Notes: generated by a model not told the origin, from the sequence alone. Shown: positions 22,572 through 34,357, counted from the first letter of the stretch. The stretch: 64,000 bases of DNA from Symbiodinium natans (GCA_905221605.1 CAJNDS010001068.1:177501-241500), one strand, 5' to 3'. Translations and numbers: made by a program.

Positions 22572-23400
22572 CATGGTAGAACATGTATAATGTGGTTCGC
22601 GCGCGCGGGGAAACTGTTTCCAGCGAAGCGCCGCATGCTGCCTTTGCTATACAACCCTTGCTCTTTAGAAGCCTAGTGTTGTCTGAGAAGGGTCCAAGAA
22701 CGCTCAATCAAGCACCCTTGAGCATCTTGTCGACGCAAAACCTGCCAACAGTAACATCGCAAGCTGCGGCGATCCTCCTGTGAGTGAAAAGCTTTTCCAA
22801 AGTACACGCTGGCATAGATGGCGAAAGAACAGTGCCAGACCCGCCAAGACCACCCCAGGAGCTCTCCAAGATGATCCCATGGCGCGCTGCCCACTGTACA
22901 AAGCACTCTCAGACCAGCCCCAGACCATCCAAGACCACTCCAACTCCAAAAGCGACAAGACTTTGGAGCTAGGAGAGCACAGAAGTCAAAAGCGATGACA
23001 GTTCCGCATTTCTTGAGCTCAAATGTCCACAAGCGACGAGAACTTCGCATCTCGTGGGCTCAGACATCGAAACGCGACGAGAGTTTCTCGGCGATGCCAA
23101 GAGAGCTCAGACGAATTCCGGATATCCAAAGTATAGATCAAACGCCAAGATTGGTTTTATACCGTTAATATATCGTATAGAAGGCTGGCAACGGTAATCC
23201 CAAGACCGAGCTCCCCATAAAAACCGTCCGGAAGAGCATTGCGAATCCCCCCAAAGACCACTATCCCACCATCGCCACTCCAAGACCAAGAAGTACACCC
23301 GTTCTTGGAAAGCAGGCTCAGCACCGAGGTGATATATCGACATGCGGGAATACTGTGAGCAGATACATTAATTTGTCCGTGCTTTTGCCATACACTTCTG
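22572..23400. other. Mostly unique spacer with CCAAGACCAC-like repeats, no gene seen
   Basis: Short recurring motifs, such as CCAAGACCAC near 22,846 and 22,930 and AGCGACGAGA-like pieces at 22,960-23,100, suggest decayed tandem repeats. Open frames of up to 125 codons have no recognisable domain. Confidence 0.4.
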
Positions 23401-24020
23401 TCTCCACTACAATACTCCCGCATGTATGCAAAATTCGTTCCAGGCCATGTCTCCATGGAACTGGCCTTCCATTGTTCGAAGGGCCATAAGACCACTAACA
23501 CATTGTACCATTATAACCGGAAGTTCAGCCTTGTATAATTGGGAGAAACGCTATGCCAACTGTCTTATTCACGATATACAGACTTTCACGAACGCACAAA
23601 GGTTTGATTATAGTATCCCCCCCCTCCTCGTTAGACAAAACAATCTGAGGGCCGGCCTGTACAAGTAGGGGTCTCAATAAAACTGTGGGAGATAGTACGC
23701 TATGCCATCTATCTTGTTCATAAAAAGCTTTTTTTTTGTTCACGCATGCAGATTTAAGACGATTATCCCCCTCTCCTCATGCACATTTGGTTTTGAAGGG
23801 CAGACTTGCGTAAATAGTGGCCCTTGTGCAATATAGGAATTTCAGTGAGCGCAGTTAGCCCTTAAATAGATTGGTCTACCTCCTCACTACACTTCTAATC
23901 TGAAAGGCAAACTTGTGCAAATGTGAGTCGCTACATGTTTTGGCATATTGACAGTCTAGGTAGTTTAGTCGGCGCACTAGCCCTTAAATAGGTCACCTTT
24001 TTCCTCATTACACCTCTCAA
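23400..24020 (+). repeat. Degenerate tandem repeat of about 110-170 bp
   Basis: The pieces CCTCCTC(G/A)TTA.ACA, TCTGAAAGGCAAACTTGTGC and GCCCTTAAATAG recur near 23,625, 23,770, 23,880 and 24,000 with heavy divergence. No gene seen. Confidence 0.6.
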
Positions 24021-24530
24021 AGGTGTATACTCATCCGGCCCGAAAATTTACAAAAAGCAAGAATAATCTGGCACTACTCCTCCTGATTTGGACATTAGAC
24101 GTGCTTGGGCTGTTTTGGCTTTTTAATTTCGGTACTAGTGGTTTCGGTACCTAAAAAACCCGAAACAAACAAAAATCACGTGACTGTCGTCACTTTTTAA
24201 GGTTGGTTTGCTGTTCATGGCTCAAAAGCGCAGACAGTCACGAGGAAGAGGCACCTGAGTGGCGCCATCCTCGTGACTGTCCTCACTTTTCAGTTTCGTT
24301 TTTAAAAAGTGCTTGCGGATTGGGGTCAAGCCCGCTCCCTCACTTTTTGGTGCAGATATCCCAAAAACTCCAAATCGCAACCGCGCTCGCTTAATTCTTG
24401 GTCTTTGGGGCCCCAAAACCTCTACATCGGAAGACCCCGCTCCCGCATTGTTTGGTGCGGTTTGGGCCCCAAACAATTCCACATCGCGAGCCTCGCTCCA
24501 TCCCGCCCCCTCACTTTTTTGGTGCAGTTG
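24021..24530. other. Spacer grading into tandem repeat, no gene seen
   Basis: It contains the repeated phrase GTGACTGTC(G/C)TCACTTTT at 24,180 and 24,273, and CACTTTTTGGTGCAG-like pieces at 24,340 and 24,512. These look like decayed repeat units. Confidence 0.4.
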
Positions 24531-25600
24531 GTTTGCATATTGCTGAGTCTTCACTTACTACGCGCGGCTGTTCCGGGTGTGTCTTCACTTACTGTGTGCG
24601 GTTGTTTTGCTTTTTGGCACGTCTTCGCTCTATATGCGCTTGTTTTGCTTATTGGGGCGTCTCCGCGTACTGTGCGATTGTTTTGTTTGCTGATGCGCCT
24701 TCGCTCTATATTTGCTTGTTTTGCTTCGTGGCGCGTCTTAGCCTACTCTGCGCGGCTGTTTTGCTTAGTGGTGCGTCTTCGCTTACTATATGTCCTATAC
24801 GCAGTCGTTTTGATTATTGCTGCATCTTTCCTTAATGTGTGCACAGCTGTTCTGCTTAGTGGTGCGTCTTCGCTCTAGCCGCGCTTGTTGTGCTTAATCG
24901 TGTCTTTACTGTACTTACTGTGCGGTTGTGTTGCTTGTTGACGTCTTCGCTTATACTGTATACTATATATGTGTGTTTTACTTAGTGGTGCGTCCGGCTG
25001 TTTTGATTATTGGTGCGGCTTGGCTTACTACGCGCGGTTGCTTTGCTTCTTGGTGCGTCTTTGCTCTATATGCACTTGTTTTGCTTCTTGGCGCGTCTTC
25101 GCTGACCGTGCGCTTACTGTATGATCTGTATGCAGTTGTTTTGCGAATTGGTGCATCTTCACTTACTATGTGCGGTTGTCCTGCTTACAGGGGCGTCTTC
25201 GCATTGCTCAATGGTGCACATTCACCTGCTGCGCAGTTGTTTTTTGCTTGGTGGTGCGCATTCGCTCACCATATGCAACCGTTTTGCTTGGCGGCGCGGC
25301 TTCGCTTGCTATGCGGTTGTTTTGCTTATTGGCGCGTCTTGGCTTACTATGCGCGGTTGATTTGCCTTTTGCATCTTCGCTCTATATATGCGGTTCGGTC
25401 GTTTTGCTCATTTGTGCGAAGGCTGTTGTGCTACTTGGAGCGTCCTCCCTTGCTGCTTATTGGTGTGTCTTCACTTACTATGCGGTGGTTTTGCTTGTTG
25501 GCGCGTCTTTGCTCACTAATTTAATGCAACTTGCTTGCTTAGTGGTGCTTCTTCGCTCTGTACATGCTTGTTTTGCTTATTGGTGCCTAATTAATATGTG
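24531..25600 (+). repeat. Tandem repeat, about 38-40-bp unit (TTGTTTTGCTTATTGGTGCG)
   Basis: Roughly 25 degenerate copies of TTGTTTTGCTTnTTGGnGCG followed by TCTTCGCTnnnTATGCG. Measured spacings at 24,602-24,757 are 38, 38, 38 and 40 bp. The repeat lacks stop codons in several frames, which creates Leu/Ser/Cys-rich open frames of up to 198 codons. These are not genes. Confidence 0.88.
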
Positions 25601-25604
25601 TAGT

Positions 25605-25930
25605 GTTAGGAATGGTGGGTGATGGCGGGTAATGGTGGGAATGGTGGATACTGGTGGGTAATTGCGGTATGGTTGGTCATGGTCGGTACTGGCGGGAATG
25701 GTGGGAAATTAATGCTGGGTGAGCTGGGTAATGGTGGGAACGGTGGGAATGGTGGGAATGGTGGGAAATGGTGGGAAATGGTGGGAAATGGCGGGAAATG
25801 GTGGGAAATGGCGGGAAATGGCGGGTATTGGTAGGAACGGTGCAATTACTGGTGGGTGACGGTGGAAATGGTAGGTGGTGGCGGGAACGGTGAATGGTGG
25901 GTACTGGTGGGTAATGATGGTCATCAACAA
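25605..25930 (+). repeat. Minisatellite, GGTGGGAAAT-type
   Basis: About 30 copies of a 9-11-bp unit GG(T/C)GGGAA(A)T. Gly/Asn- and His/Pro-rich open frames across it are artefacts. Confidence 0.93.
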
Positions 25931-25944
25931 GCACTGTCAAGCAC

Positions 25945-28085
25945 TCAAGCCATAGAAACCCTGTCGTCTCCACTCTTCTCTTCCCTCGTCTTCTTGCCGC
26001 TAACTGCTTTTTGAAAGGATGGACTTGTTCCTCTCTTGTCTTCGTTCTTATTGCCAGACAATGGTGGCAGGGGAGGCGTGGAAGTGACGGAAGAGGAATG
26101 GAGACCCGATCTCCTTCTTTGGGCCGGCCTCGTCTTCCTTTCTCCGTGCAATATTCATCTCAATGCATCCTTCGTCTACGCTTGTTTTTGCTGTCTCAGA
26201 GAACTTTGAAAAGACTGAGTGGGACATCGTCTCGCCCGCCCTCTGTTCTTGCTCTCGACGTTCTCATTCGGTGATAGTCAAGGAAAGGATGGAGCGCAAC
26301 AAGAAAGAAGGTCATCTCCTACCTGTTTCCCATCTCTCCTCTTGATCTACTCAATCTACTCGTTTGAGAAAGGCCTTGGGCCAGGCGTTTCCTGTTCCCA
26401 CAAAGAAGAGAAGCCACTAGGCAGATCGAGGGTGTCGCACGTTCACCTCTCCTAGCAGAGGCCCCTTCACTACCATGTCATCATATGGCAATTCACCAGC
26501 AAACGGGCCTTTCGCTCCAACTGTGTATGCTTGCTCTGTCTTTCTCCTGCCTCCTTCGCGAGACTAAGAAAAAGGAAAAAGAAAAACACAGCTCGGGAGG
26601 GGACAAAACAGCTAGAAGGAGGACTTCTGTTCCTTGTTCTTACCATCCTCATTTGTCGGCTTTCTCACTGCTTGCTTCTGACTCCTTCTTCTATATGAAA
26701 ACTTGTGGAAAAGGGTTCCCATCCTCCATTCCCTTCCGAGTATGTCGTATACTCCTCAGTGAATGGAGAAAGAAAGAGAGATGCGGTACGAAACAACAAG
26801 CGCTCAAGCCGTCTTGATGTTCTCACCCGTCCTTTCCTGTTACTCTACATTCGCATTTGACGATCAGAAAGGAAAGGATGGAGCGCAAAAAGAGAGGATG
26901 TCATTTCTAACCTCTTTCCTTCACTTCTCCTCTTCATCTACTCGTATCAGAAAGGTCTTTGCCCGGGCGTTTCCGTACCCCGCAAAGAAGAGAAGCCGCG
27001 GCCGATCGAAGGCTGCGGAATGTGCACCTCACCCAGCTGTCCCTGCAGCCTGCAGCATTGCGTCATACCATTGCACATCAGGAGCAAGAGGAGTCTTTCT
27101 CTCCACCTGTTTCCTTCCTTTCTCACTCTCCTTGCTCGGTCTTTCATGAAACAAAGATGTTCCTGTATCTGGTTTCTCTCTCATGACTTGCTTTTTGATT
27201 CCGTGTTCTATGCGAAGCACTGTGCAAAGGATTCCCCCCTTCTCCACTCCTTTCCGAATGTTTGGTAGGAAGAGAGAGAGAGAGAGATGTGGCGCGTAAA
27301 CAACTAGAAATCCTCTCGTCTCTACTCCTAAACACTAACCCCGAAACCGAGAAGAATAAGAAGGAAAGTTCTTTCATGTCATTGCATCCCTTGTCTACGC
27401 TTGTTTTTGTTCTCTCAGAGAACTTTGGAAACATTGAGCGGGGCATCGTCGTCTCACCCGCCATCTCTTCTTTTCTTACTCCCTGCGTTCTCATTATAGG
27501 TGATAAGCATGGAAAGGATGGAGCGCAAAAACAAAGAAGGTCATCTCCTACCTGTTTCCCCATCTCTTGTCTTGATCTGCTCATTCTAGTTCCTTCTTCC
27601 TACCATCTGCCTAAATGTATCTGATTTCTGACCCATCGCTTGCTTCCGATTTCTTCTAAGTGACAACTTCTGGAAAGATTTCCCCTTCTGCACTCCTTTC
27701 CGTACATGTTGTGTACTCTTCAGAGAAGGGAGAGTGACATTATCTTGTCTTCTCTTCCCTTCTCTTCTTGCCGCTAATTTATTCTTGAAAGGACAGACTT
27801 GTTTGTTTGTTGCCTTCTTTCTTCTTGCCATTCAATGGTGGCAGGGGAGGAGTGGATGTGACGGAAGAGGGGAAGAGGGGGCCCCTATGTGCTGTTTTGG
27901 GTGTCTGCGAGAAAAAGCCCAGACAGGAGGACTTCTCCTGTTCCTGCCTCCTACTTCTTTTATCTGATGCCTGACTCACCGCTTGCTTCTGATTCCTTTT
28001 CCTACATGATAATTTGTGCGAAAAGTGGTTTCCTCTTCTCTTCTTCCTTAGAACATGTTGCGTATTCTTCAATCAAGAGCGAAAT

Positions 28086-28119
<34 letters not shown>

Positions 28120-28350
28120 GTGGCGCAAAACAACCGGCACTAAGGTTATTTCAGTCTTTCTTTTCTTTTCTTCTCGTCGCTGAAAAATTCTGGGAAGGAC
28201 CGACTTATTGCCCTCTTGTCTTCTCTCTTCTTGCCAGACAATGGTGACAGGGGAGGAGGACCCCCCTTCACCATGGCATACCATTGCAATTTATCAGCAA
28301 ATGGGCCGTTCGCTCCACCTGTTTTTGTTTCTCGCTTCTCGGTTCTGATT
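25945..28350 (+). repeat. Higher-order degenerate tandem repeat, about 600-bp unit
   Basis: Blocks recur in the same order: GGAAAGGATGGAGCGCAA (26,282; 26,871; 27,511), CCAGACAATGGTG(G/A)CAGGGG (26,054; 28,234), GTCTACGCTTGTTTTTG (26,172; 27,393), and CACTCCTTTCCG(A/T)A with AGAGAGAGATG(T/C)GG (26,730; 27,246; 28,100). I estimate about four units, each with a short (GA)n. Many open frames of 60-146 codons occur but none has a protein motif. Confidence 0.8.
28087..28119 (+). repeat. (GA)n microsatellite
   Basis: About 16 GA dinucleotides inside the higher-order repeat. Confidence 0.95.
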
Positions 28351-28794
28351 GTGGCTACCTACAAATTCTCCTCGCACGCTGGAAGAAAGAAGTACTTCAA
28401 GCAAAAGCGGTTCGACAGCGCCAGATTTTACAAGGGGAAACGCTTCAGTAAACCTAGTGTTATCGAAGCGCCCGCTTCCTGTATACGTGGTGCTATCGAA
28501 TCATCCCATTCCTACCCTAAATTCAAGCCAAGACGGTTCATTAGCACCAATTATTCTGAATGGAAACGTTTCAGAAAATTAGGCGCTACTCGTGTCGAAC
28601 CACCCCATTCCTGTCTCCTAAATTAAAGAGCGAGGCGGTTCTATTGCAACAAATTTTGCGAAGGGAGTAGACTCGAAACATTGGTGGCGCCGAACCGCCC
28701 ATTGTGTAGTTGACGTCCATGTTCGTGTTAGAAGAAGATGAGTGCTCTAACGGATGAGGAAAATGTTTGTTACGCCCAGTTTTGTAATTGGGCC
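28351..28794. other. Spacer, no gene seen
   Basis: Unique sequence with repeated phrases TTCAAGC(A/C)A and GAAACG(T/C)TTCAG near 28,440 and 28,562, suggesting an old internal duplication. A 136-codon open frame starting in the preceding repeat has no known motif. Confidence 0.4.
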
Positions 28795-29150
28795 TTTCCC
28801 TTGGAATGGGTGAAAATCGCATGTTTGGCGGGGTTCGGCGGGAAAAAAATGTTTCATTTTGGACTTGCGTTCTGCTTTCTTGTGGGACGCGGTTAACCGG
28901 TCAAAGGAAGATTTAAAGGAAGTGCAGGGGAAAATCAGATGGAAACCAACATGTTTAGAAGGGAAATCTCAAAGGAAGCAGGGTTCCGCGGGGTTTTCGA
29001 AGGAAGGGCTTCCCTTGATAATATGGGCGGGAAAAAAAAACCAAGAAAAAACTCAAGGGAAATGAATGTATTCCGGGACTACTTGTAGCAACATCTGCTG
29101 GTGCACCGAGACCTTACAAACCCCCACAAATACCTTAAGGCAACATGGTG
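28795..29150 (+). repeat. Dispersed duplicated module, copy A (about 355 bp)
   Basis: Aligns along its length with 30,013-30,366. Shared landmarks are TTTCCCTTGGA, TTTGGCGGG(G/A)TTCGGCGGG, GGTTCCGCGGGGTTTTC, CTCAAGGGAAATGAATGTA and CACCGAGACCTTACAAACCC. A copy of the 89-bp satellite follows each module. Confidence 0.9.
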
Positions 29151-29424
29151 TGAGGACTTCTCGATCGATCAGCCACATCAAAATGTGCCGCGCAAAAACT
29201 GGCCAATTTCTCTAGTTTTATCTGGTCTGGCGAGTTTTTGTGACTTTCGACAATTTTGGTCTGAAGCCCAAACGTAGGGATTTTTTTCACAATGGAAATC
29301 TCCAAAATGGCTGTTTTAGTGATTTTTTCAACATTTTGGAGTTTTTTGACTTTCATAAACCCCCAACCTAAAGCCAAGACATAGGGATCGTGAATCACTG
29401 TGCCCGGTTTTGCTTAGCACTTAC

Positions 29425-29765
29425 CACACTTCCGAAGGGTAACAACCCGATTTGGCCAGATTTTCCGCGGCAGATTGCGAAAACCCTTTGGATCGTTTTT
29501 ATTTGTATTTACCACACTTCCGAAAGGTAGCAGCCCGATTGGCCAGATTTTCCGCGGCACTTTGTGAAATCCCGTTACCCCGTTTTTGATTGGTATTTTC
29601 CACACTTCCGAAAGGTAGCAGCCCGATGTGGCCAGATGTTCCGCGGCACTTTGTGAAATCCTGCGCCGTTTTAATTGGTATTTTCCACACTTCCGAAGGG
29701 TAGCAGCCCGATTTGACCAGATTTTCCGCGGTATTTGTGAAATCCCTGTGGTTCGTTTTTATTTC
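29425..29765 (+). repeat. 89-bp satellite, locus 1 (about 4 copies)
   Basis: Unit landmarks: CACTTCCGAA(A/G)GGTAGCAG, CCCGATTTGGCCAGATTTTC, CGCGGCACTTTGTGAAATCC and CCGTTTTGATTGGTATTTTC. Copies vary mainly in the middle. Open frames through it are repeat-derived. Confidence 0.92.
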
Positions 29766-30012
29766 AACCCGAAACCCCTCCTTGCTTATGTGTTTCCAAA
29801 ATCTTTGGCCCAAGCCGACTGCAATGTCTATTCAGGATCCAACGCTTGGGTTGAATGCTTATGAGAGCAAACCAAAAAGTCTAATTCATGATAATAATGA
29901 TAATGCTGTAACCAAACTTGATTTATATCAGACTTCAACTGTGTACAATTACATATGACACGTAGTATAGTATTGACACACTACGTTCCTCACCTGTCAC
30001 TCGCGTCAGACA

Positions 30013-30366
30013 TTTCCCTTGGAGTGTGAAAAGCGCACGTTTGGCGGGATTCGGCGGGAAAAAAGGCCTCATTTTGGGCTGGCGTTTGGCTTTTCGCGCG
30101 ACGCCGCCAACGGTTCAAGGGAAGATTGAAAGGGAATTCAAGGGAACAGGCAAACGGAAACCAACACGTTTAAAGGGACATCTTAAGGGAAGCAGGGTTC
30201 CGCGGGGTTTTCAAGGGAAGGGTTTCCCTTGAAAATGCGGGCGGCAAAAAAACAACAAGGGAAAACTCAAGGGAAATGAATGTACTCCGCGACTACATGT
30301 AGCAACATGCGCTGGAATTGCACCGAGACCTTACAAACCCTCACAAATACTGCAAAACGACATGGG
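30013..30366 (+). repeat. Dispersed duplicated module, copy B (about 355 bp)
   Basis: Diverged second copy of 28,795-29,150, 1.2 kb downstream in direct orientation and again followed by the 89-bp satellite. The module plus satellite therefore duplicated as one block. Confidence 0.9.
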
Positions 30367-30389
30367 GCGACAGGGATGTTGACTGGTGT

Positions 30390-30880
30390 TTACCACACTT
30401 CCGAAAGGTAGCAGCCCGATTTGGCCGAATTCTCCGCGGCACTTTGTGAAATCCCTATGCCCTGTTTTGAGTGGTATTTTCCACACTTCTGAAGGGTAGC
30501 AGCCCGATGTGGCCAGATTTTCCGCGGCACTTTGTGAAATCCTTATGCCCCGTTTTGATTGGTATTTTCCACACTGACTTCCGAAAGGTAGCAGCCCGAT
30601 GTGGTGTGAAATCCTGCGCCGTTTTGATTGGTATTTTCCACGCTTCCGAAGGTAACCAGCCCGACTTGGCCAGATTTTCCGCGGCACTTTGTGAAATCCC
30701 TACGCAGCCCAGATTCTCCGCGGCACTTTGTGAAATCCCTATGCCCTGTTTTGAGTGGTATTTTCCACACTTCTGAAGGGTAGCAGCCCGATTTGGCCAG
30801 ATTTTCCGCGGCACTTTGTGAAATCCTTATGCCCCGTTTTGATTGGTATTTTCCACACTTCCGAAGGAAGCACGCTTAGT
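30390..30880 (+). repeat. 89-bp satellite, locus 2 (about 6 copies, some truncated)
   Basis: Same unit as at 29,425-29,765. Some units are deleted to about 60 bp (around 30,600 and 30,700). Confidence 0.92.
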
Positions 30881-31034
30881 TGCAACTTGTCATTTTGCTT
30901 ACTTGTGACTTTTGGTGTTTTTGCTGGATTTACTTAGTTGTAACTTGTTTTTGCTGACTCGTAACTTTTTTCGCGCCATAACCCTTGCTTACCTGTAACT
31001 TTTTTTCGGCCTCAAACTGCAAATGCTGTGAAAT

Positions 31035-32010
31035 ACCTAGGGTTTAGGGCCTCGGGTTTGGGTTTTTGGAGTTAAGGCATAGGCTGTTGGCTTTAGGGTT
31101 CAGGCTTTACGGGCTTAGGGCTTTAAGGCCTCAGTGGTTTTAGGGCCAGCTGGGGCTTGGGGCTTCTAGGGTTTAGGGCGTTTAGGCCTCAGCGACATTT
31201 GGGCTTTAGGCCTGTGTTTCTACTATGGCTGAAGGCTTCTAGCGCCTCGGGTTTCTAGGCTTCCTAGCATTTCGGGCTGTCAGGCAGCCCTGAGGGTTTT
31301 GGGCTTGGGGCTTTCAGGGCCAAAGGTTTTTAGGGTTTAGTGTTTTGGGATTTCGGATTTGGGGGTTTAGGGCGTTGGGGGCTTACGGCTTTTAGGGGTT
31401 AGAGTTTAGGGTTTAGGGCCTAAGGTTTGGGTTTAGGGTTCCTAACAAAAGCACATGTAATAATGGAGGTAACAGTCATCAGACTAAAAATATGAATGAT
31501 AGCAACAATAGTAATACAAGCAACAGCAGTAATAAGGATGCACAATTTATTTGGGTATTCTTGTACTGTTTGTTTTTTTTTGGGGGGTGGGTATTCGTCC
31601 TTTTTTTACGCCTACTACGCAAAACTAAGCACCGACCTAGGGGGAGTCCTTAAAATCAGGAAATGCGGTCTTCGAAGACCCCAGGTAGGTTCAAGGTGCT
31701 AGGGCTTTCGAGTGTTAGGGTTTTAGGGCCTTTGGGCTTTAGGGCTTTAGTGTTTTAGGGTCCGCTTTAGGGTTTTAGGGTCCTACTTCGTAGTTCGGGG
31801 TTTTCAGGTTTTAGCACTTTAGGGTTCCATTATTTAAGGGTTTTATGGCCTATAGGGCTTTAGAGCTTTAGGGTCTTAAGGTTTTAGGATTTTAGGATGT
31901 ATTAGGGCTTTAGGGTTCTATTGTTTTAGGAGGGTTTTAGGGTCTTAGGCTTTCATGGTTTTAGGGTTCCATTATTTTAAGGTTTAGGTTTAGGGATTTA
32001 GGGTAGACCC
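31035..32010 (+). repeat. Degenerate telomere-like G-strand sequence (TTTTAGGG/TTTAGGGC)
   Basis: Nearly continuous but highly diverged GGGTTTTAG, GGGCTTTAG and GGGTTTAGG words, interrupted at 31,450-31,680 by unique AT-rich sequence. This looks like an old, decayed interstitial telomeric block. Confidence 0.7.
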
Positions 32011-32164
32011 AAAAGACGGCACCATTCTTGGCCCATCGGCATGCTCGGGTGGAGGGGGGGGAGGGTTGCGCCAAATACTGCCCCTGCTAACAGTTCAGTG
32101 ACGACAAGTTACAACTAAGCAAAAAACAAAAGTTACAACTAAGCAAAAATAAGAGTTACAACTA

Positions 32165-32905
32165 ACCCAGCTACCCTTCCGAAGGGTAGCAGCCCGATTT
32201 GGCCAGATTTTGTCTCGGCGCTTTGTGAAATCCCTATGCCCCGTTTTGATTGGTGTTTTTCCACACTTCCGAAGGGTAGCAGCCCGATTTGGCCAGATTT
32301 TCTCTCGGCACTTTGTGAAATCCCTATGCCCCGTTTTGATTGGTATTTACCACGCATCCGAAAGGCAGCAGCCCGATTTGGCCAGATTTTCTCTCGGCAC
32401 TTTGTGAAATCCCTATGCCCCGTTTTGATTGGTATTTTCCACGCATCCGAAAGGCAGCAGCCCGATTTGGCCAGATTTTCCGCGGCGCTTTGTGAAATCC
32501 CTATGCCCTGTTTTGATTTGTATTTTCCACGCTTCCGAAAGGTAGCAGCCCGATTTGGCCAGATTTTCTGCGGCACTTTGTGAAATCCCTATGCCCCGTT
32601 TTCATTGGTATTTTGCACACTTCCGAAAGGTAGCAGCCCGATTTGGCCAGATTTTCTGCGGCACTTTGTGAAATCCCTATGCCCCGTTTTCATTGGTATT
32701 TTGAACACTTCCGAAAGGTAGCAGCCCGATTTGGCCAGATTTTCCTGCGGCACTTTGTGAAATTATGCCCCGTTTTGATTGGTATTTTCGACGCCGGATT
32801 ATCCGCAGCACTTTGTGAAATCCCGATACCCCGTTTTGATTGGTATTTACCACACTTCCCAAAGGTAGCCGCCCGATTTGGCCAGATTTTCCCGTGGCGC
32901 AGAGG
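32165..32905 (+). repeat. 89-bp satellite, locus 3 (about 8-9 copies)
   Basis: Spacings measured on AGCAGCCCG are 90, 89, 89 and 88 bp from 32,188 to 32,544. Early units carry TCTCTCGGC in place of TCCGCGGC. Open frames of up to 145 codons on both strands come from the repeat. Confidence 0.95.
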
Positions 32906-32921
32906 GATTTGACAAAGTGCC

Positions 32922-34310
32922 GGGGTCTCTGGCCAGGCCTGAGGCAGAAAAGAACTTTAATATTAGAATATTAATGTTTTTTAAATATTAAAGTCCCGGG
33001 CCGGACTTTAATATTTTAATATTCAAGGCTTGACTTTAATATTAAAATATTAAAATATTAAAGTCCTGGGGTCTCTGGCCAGGCCTGAGGCAGAAAAGGA
33101 CTTTAATATTAAAATATTAAAGTTTTTTAAATATTAAAGTCCCGGGCCGGACTTTAATATTTTAATATTCAAGGCTTGACTTTAATATTAAAATATTAAA
33201 ATATTAAAGTCCTGGGGTCTCTGGCCAGGCCTGAGGCAGAAAAGGACTTTAATATTAAAATATTAAAGTTTTTTAAATATTAAAGTCCCGGGCCGGACTT
33301 TAATATTTTAATATTCAAGGCTTGACTTTAATATTAAAATATTAAAATATTAAAGTCCTGGGGTCTCTGGCCAGGCCTGAGGCAGAAAAGGACTTTAATA
33401 TTAAAATATTAAAGTTTTTTAAATATTAAAGTCCCGGGCCGGACTTTAATATTTTAATATTCAAGGCTTGACTTTAATATTAAAATATTAAAATATTAAA
33501 GTCCTGGGGTCTCTGGCCAGGCCTGAGGCAGAAAAGGACTTTAATATTAAAATATTAAAGTTTTTAAATAATAAAGTCCCGTGCCTCAGGCCCGGCCAGA
33601 GACCCCAGGACTTTAATATTTTAATATTTTAATATTAAAGTCAAGCCTTGAATATTAAAATATTAAAGTCCGGCCCGGGACTTTAATATTTAAAAAACTT
33701 TAATATTTTAATATTAAAGTCCTTTTCTGCCTCAGGCCTGGCCAGAGACCCCAGGACTTTAATATTTTAATATTTTAATATTTTAATATTAAAGTCAAGC
33801 CTTGAATATTAAAATATTAAAGTCCGGCCCGGGACTTTAATATTTAAAAAACTTTAATATTTTAATATTAAAGTCCTTTTCTGCCTCAGGCCTGGCCAGA
33901 GACCCCAGGACTTTAATATTTTAATATTTTAATATTAAAGTCAAGCCTTGAATATTAAAATATTAAAGTCCGGCCCGGGACTTTAATATTTAAAAAACTT
34001 TAATATTTTAATATTAAAGTCCTTTTCTGCCTCAGGCCTGGCCAGAGACCCCAGGACTTTAATATTTTAATATTTTAATATTTTAATATTAAAGTCAAGC
34101 CTTGAATATTAAAATATTAAAGTCCGGCCCGGGACTTTAATATTTAAAAAACTTTAATATTTTAATATTAAAGTCCTTTTCTGCCTCAGGCCTGGCCAGA
34201 GACCCCAGGACTTTAATATTTTAATATTTTAATATTAAAGTCAAGCCTTGAATATTAAAATATTAAAGTCCAGGGCCAGATCCACCGAACATTAAAATAT
34301 TAAAGTCCCA
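32922..34310. repeat. Head-to-head mirrored array of 146-bp units with AT palindromes
   Basis: Five plus units start at GGGGTCTCTGGCCAGGCCTG: 32,922, 33,068, 33,214, 33,360 and 33,506 (exactly 146 bp apart). Inverted units follow with CCCC of AGAGACCCC at 33,603, 33,749, 33,903, 34,049 and 34,203 (alternating 146 and 154 bp; the 154-bp units have one extra 8-bp TTTTAATA step). The centre is near 33,580. Each unit combines GGCCAGGCC, CCCGGGCCGG and several TTTAATATTAAA hairpins. No TTTAGGG is present. The whole is a nearly perfect inverted repeat of about 1.35 kb. Confidence 0.96.
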
Positions 34311-34357
34311 GGGCCAAACCAGGGCCAAACCGCATTATACATATTTTTCCTTCTTAA

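Noticed and set aside
22293-22707. Six overlapping Pro- or Gly-rich open frames of 93-123 codons
   Set aside because: They are translations of a G-rich low-complexity tract on both strands; no frame has protein character outside the tract.
24309-25622. Leu/Ser/Cys-rich, membrane-protein-like open frames of 145-198 codons
   Set aside because: They arise from a 38-40-bp tandem repeat whose period is not a multiple of three; adjacent frames encode similar nonsense.
32139-32912. Open frames of 65-145 codons on both strands
   Set aside because: They are repeat-derived from the 89-bp satellite; frames change from copy to copy.
32922-34310. CRISPR-like array of regularly spaced repeats
   Set aside because: The whole 146-bp unit repeats, with no unique spacers, the second half is inverted, and the window is eukaryotic with no cas genes.
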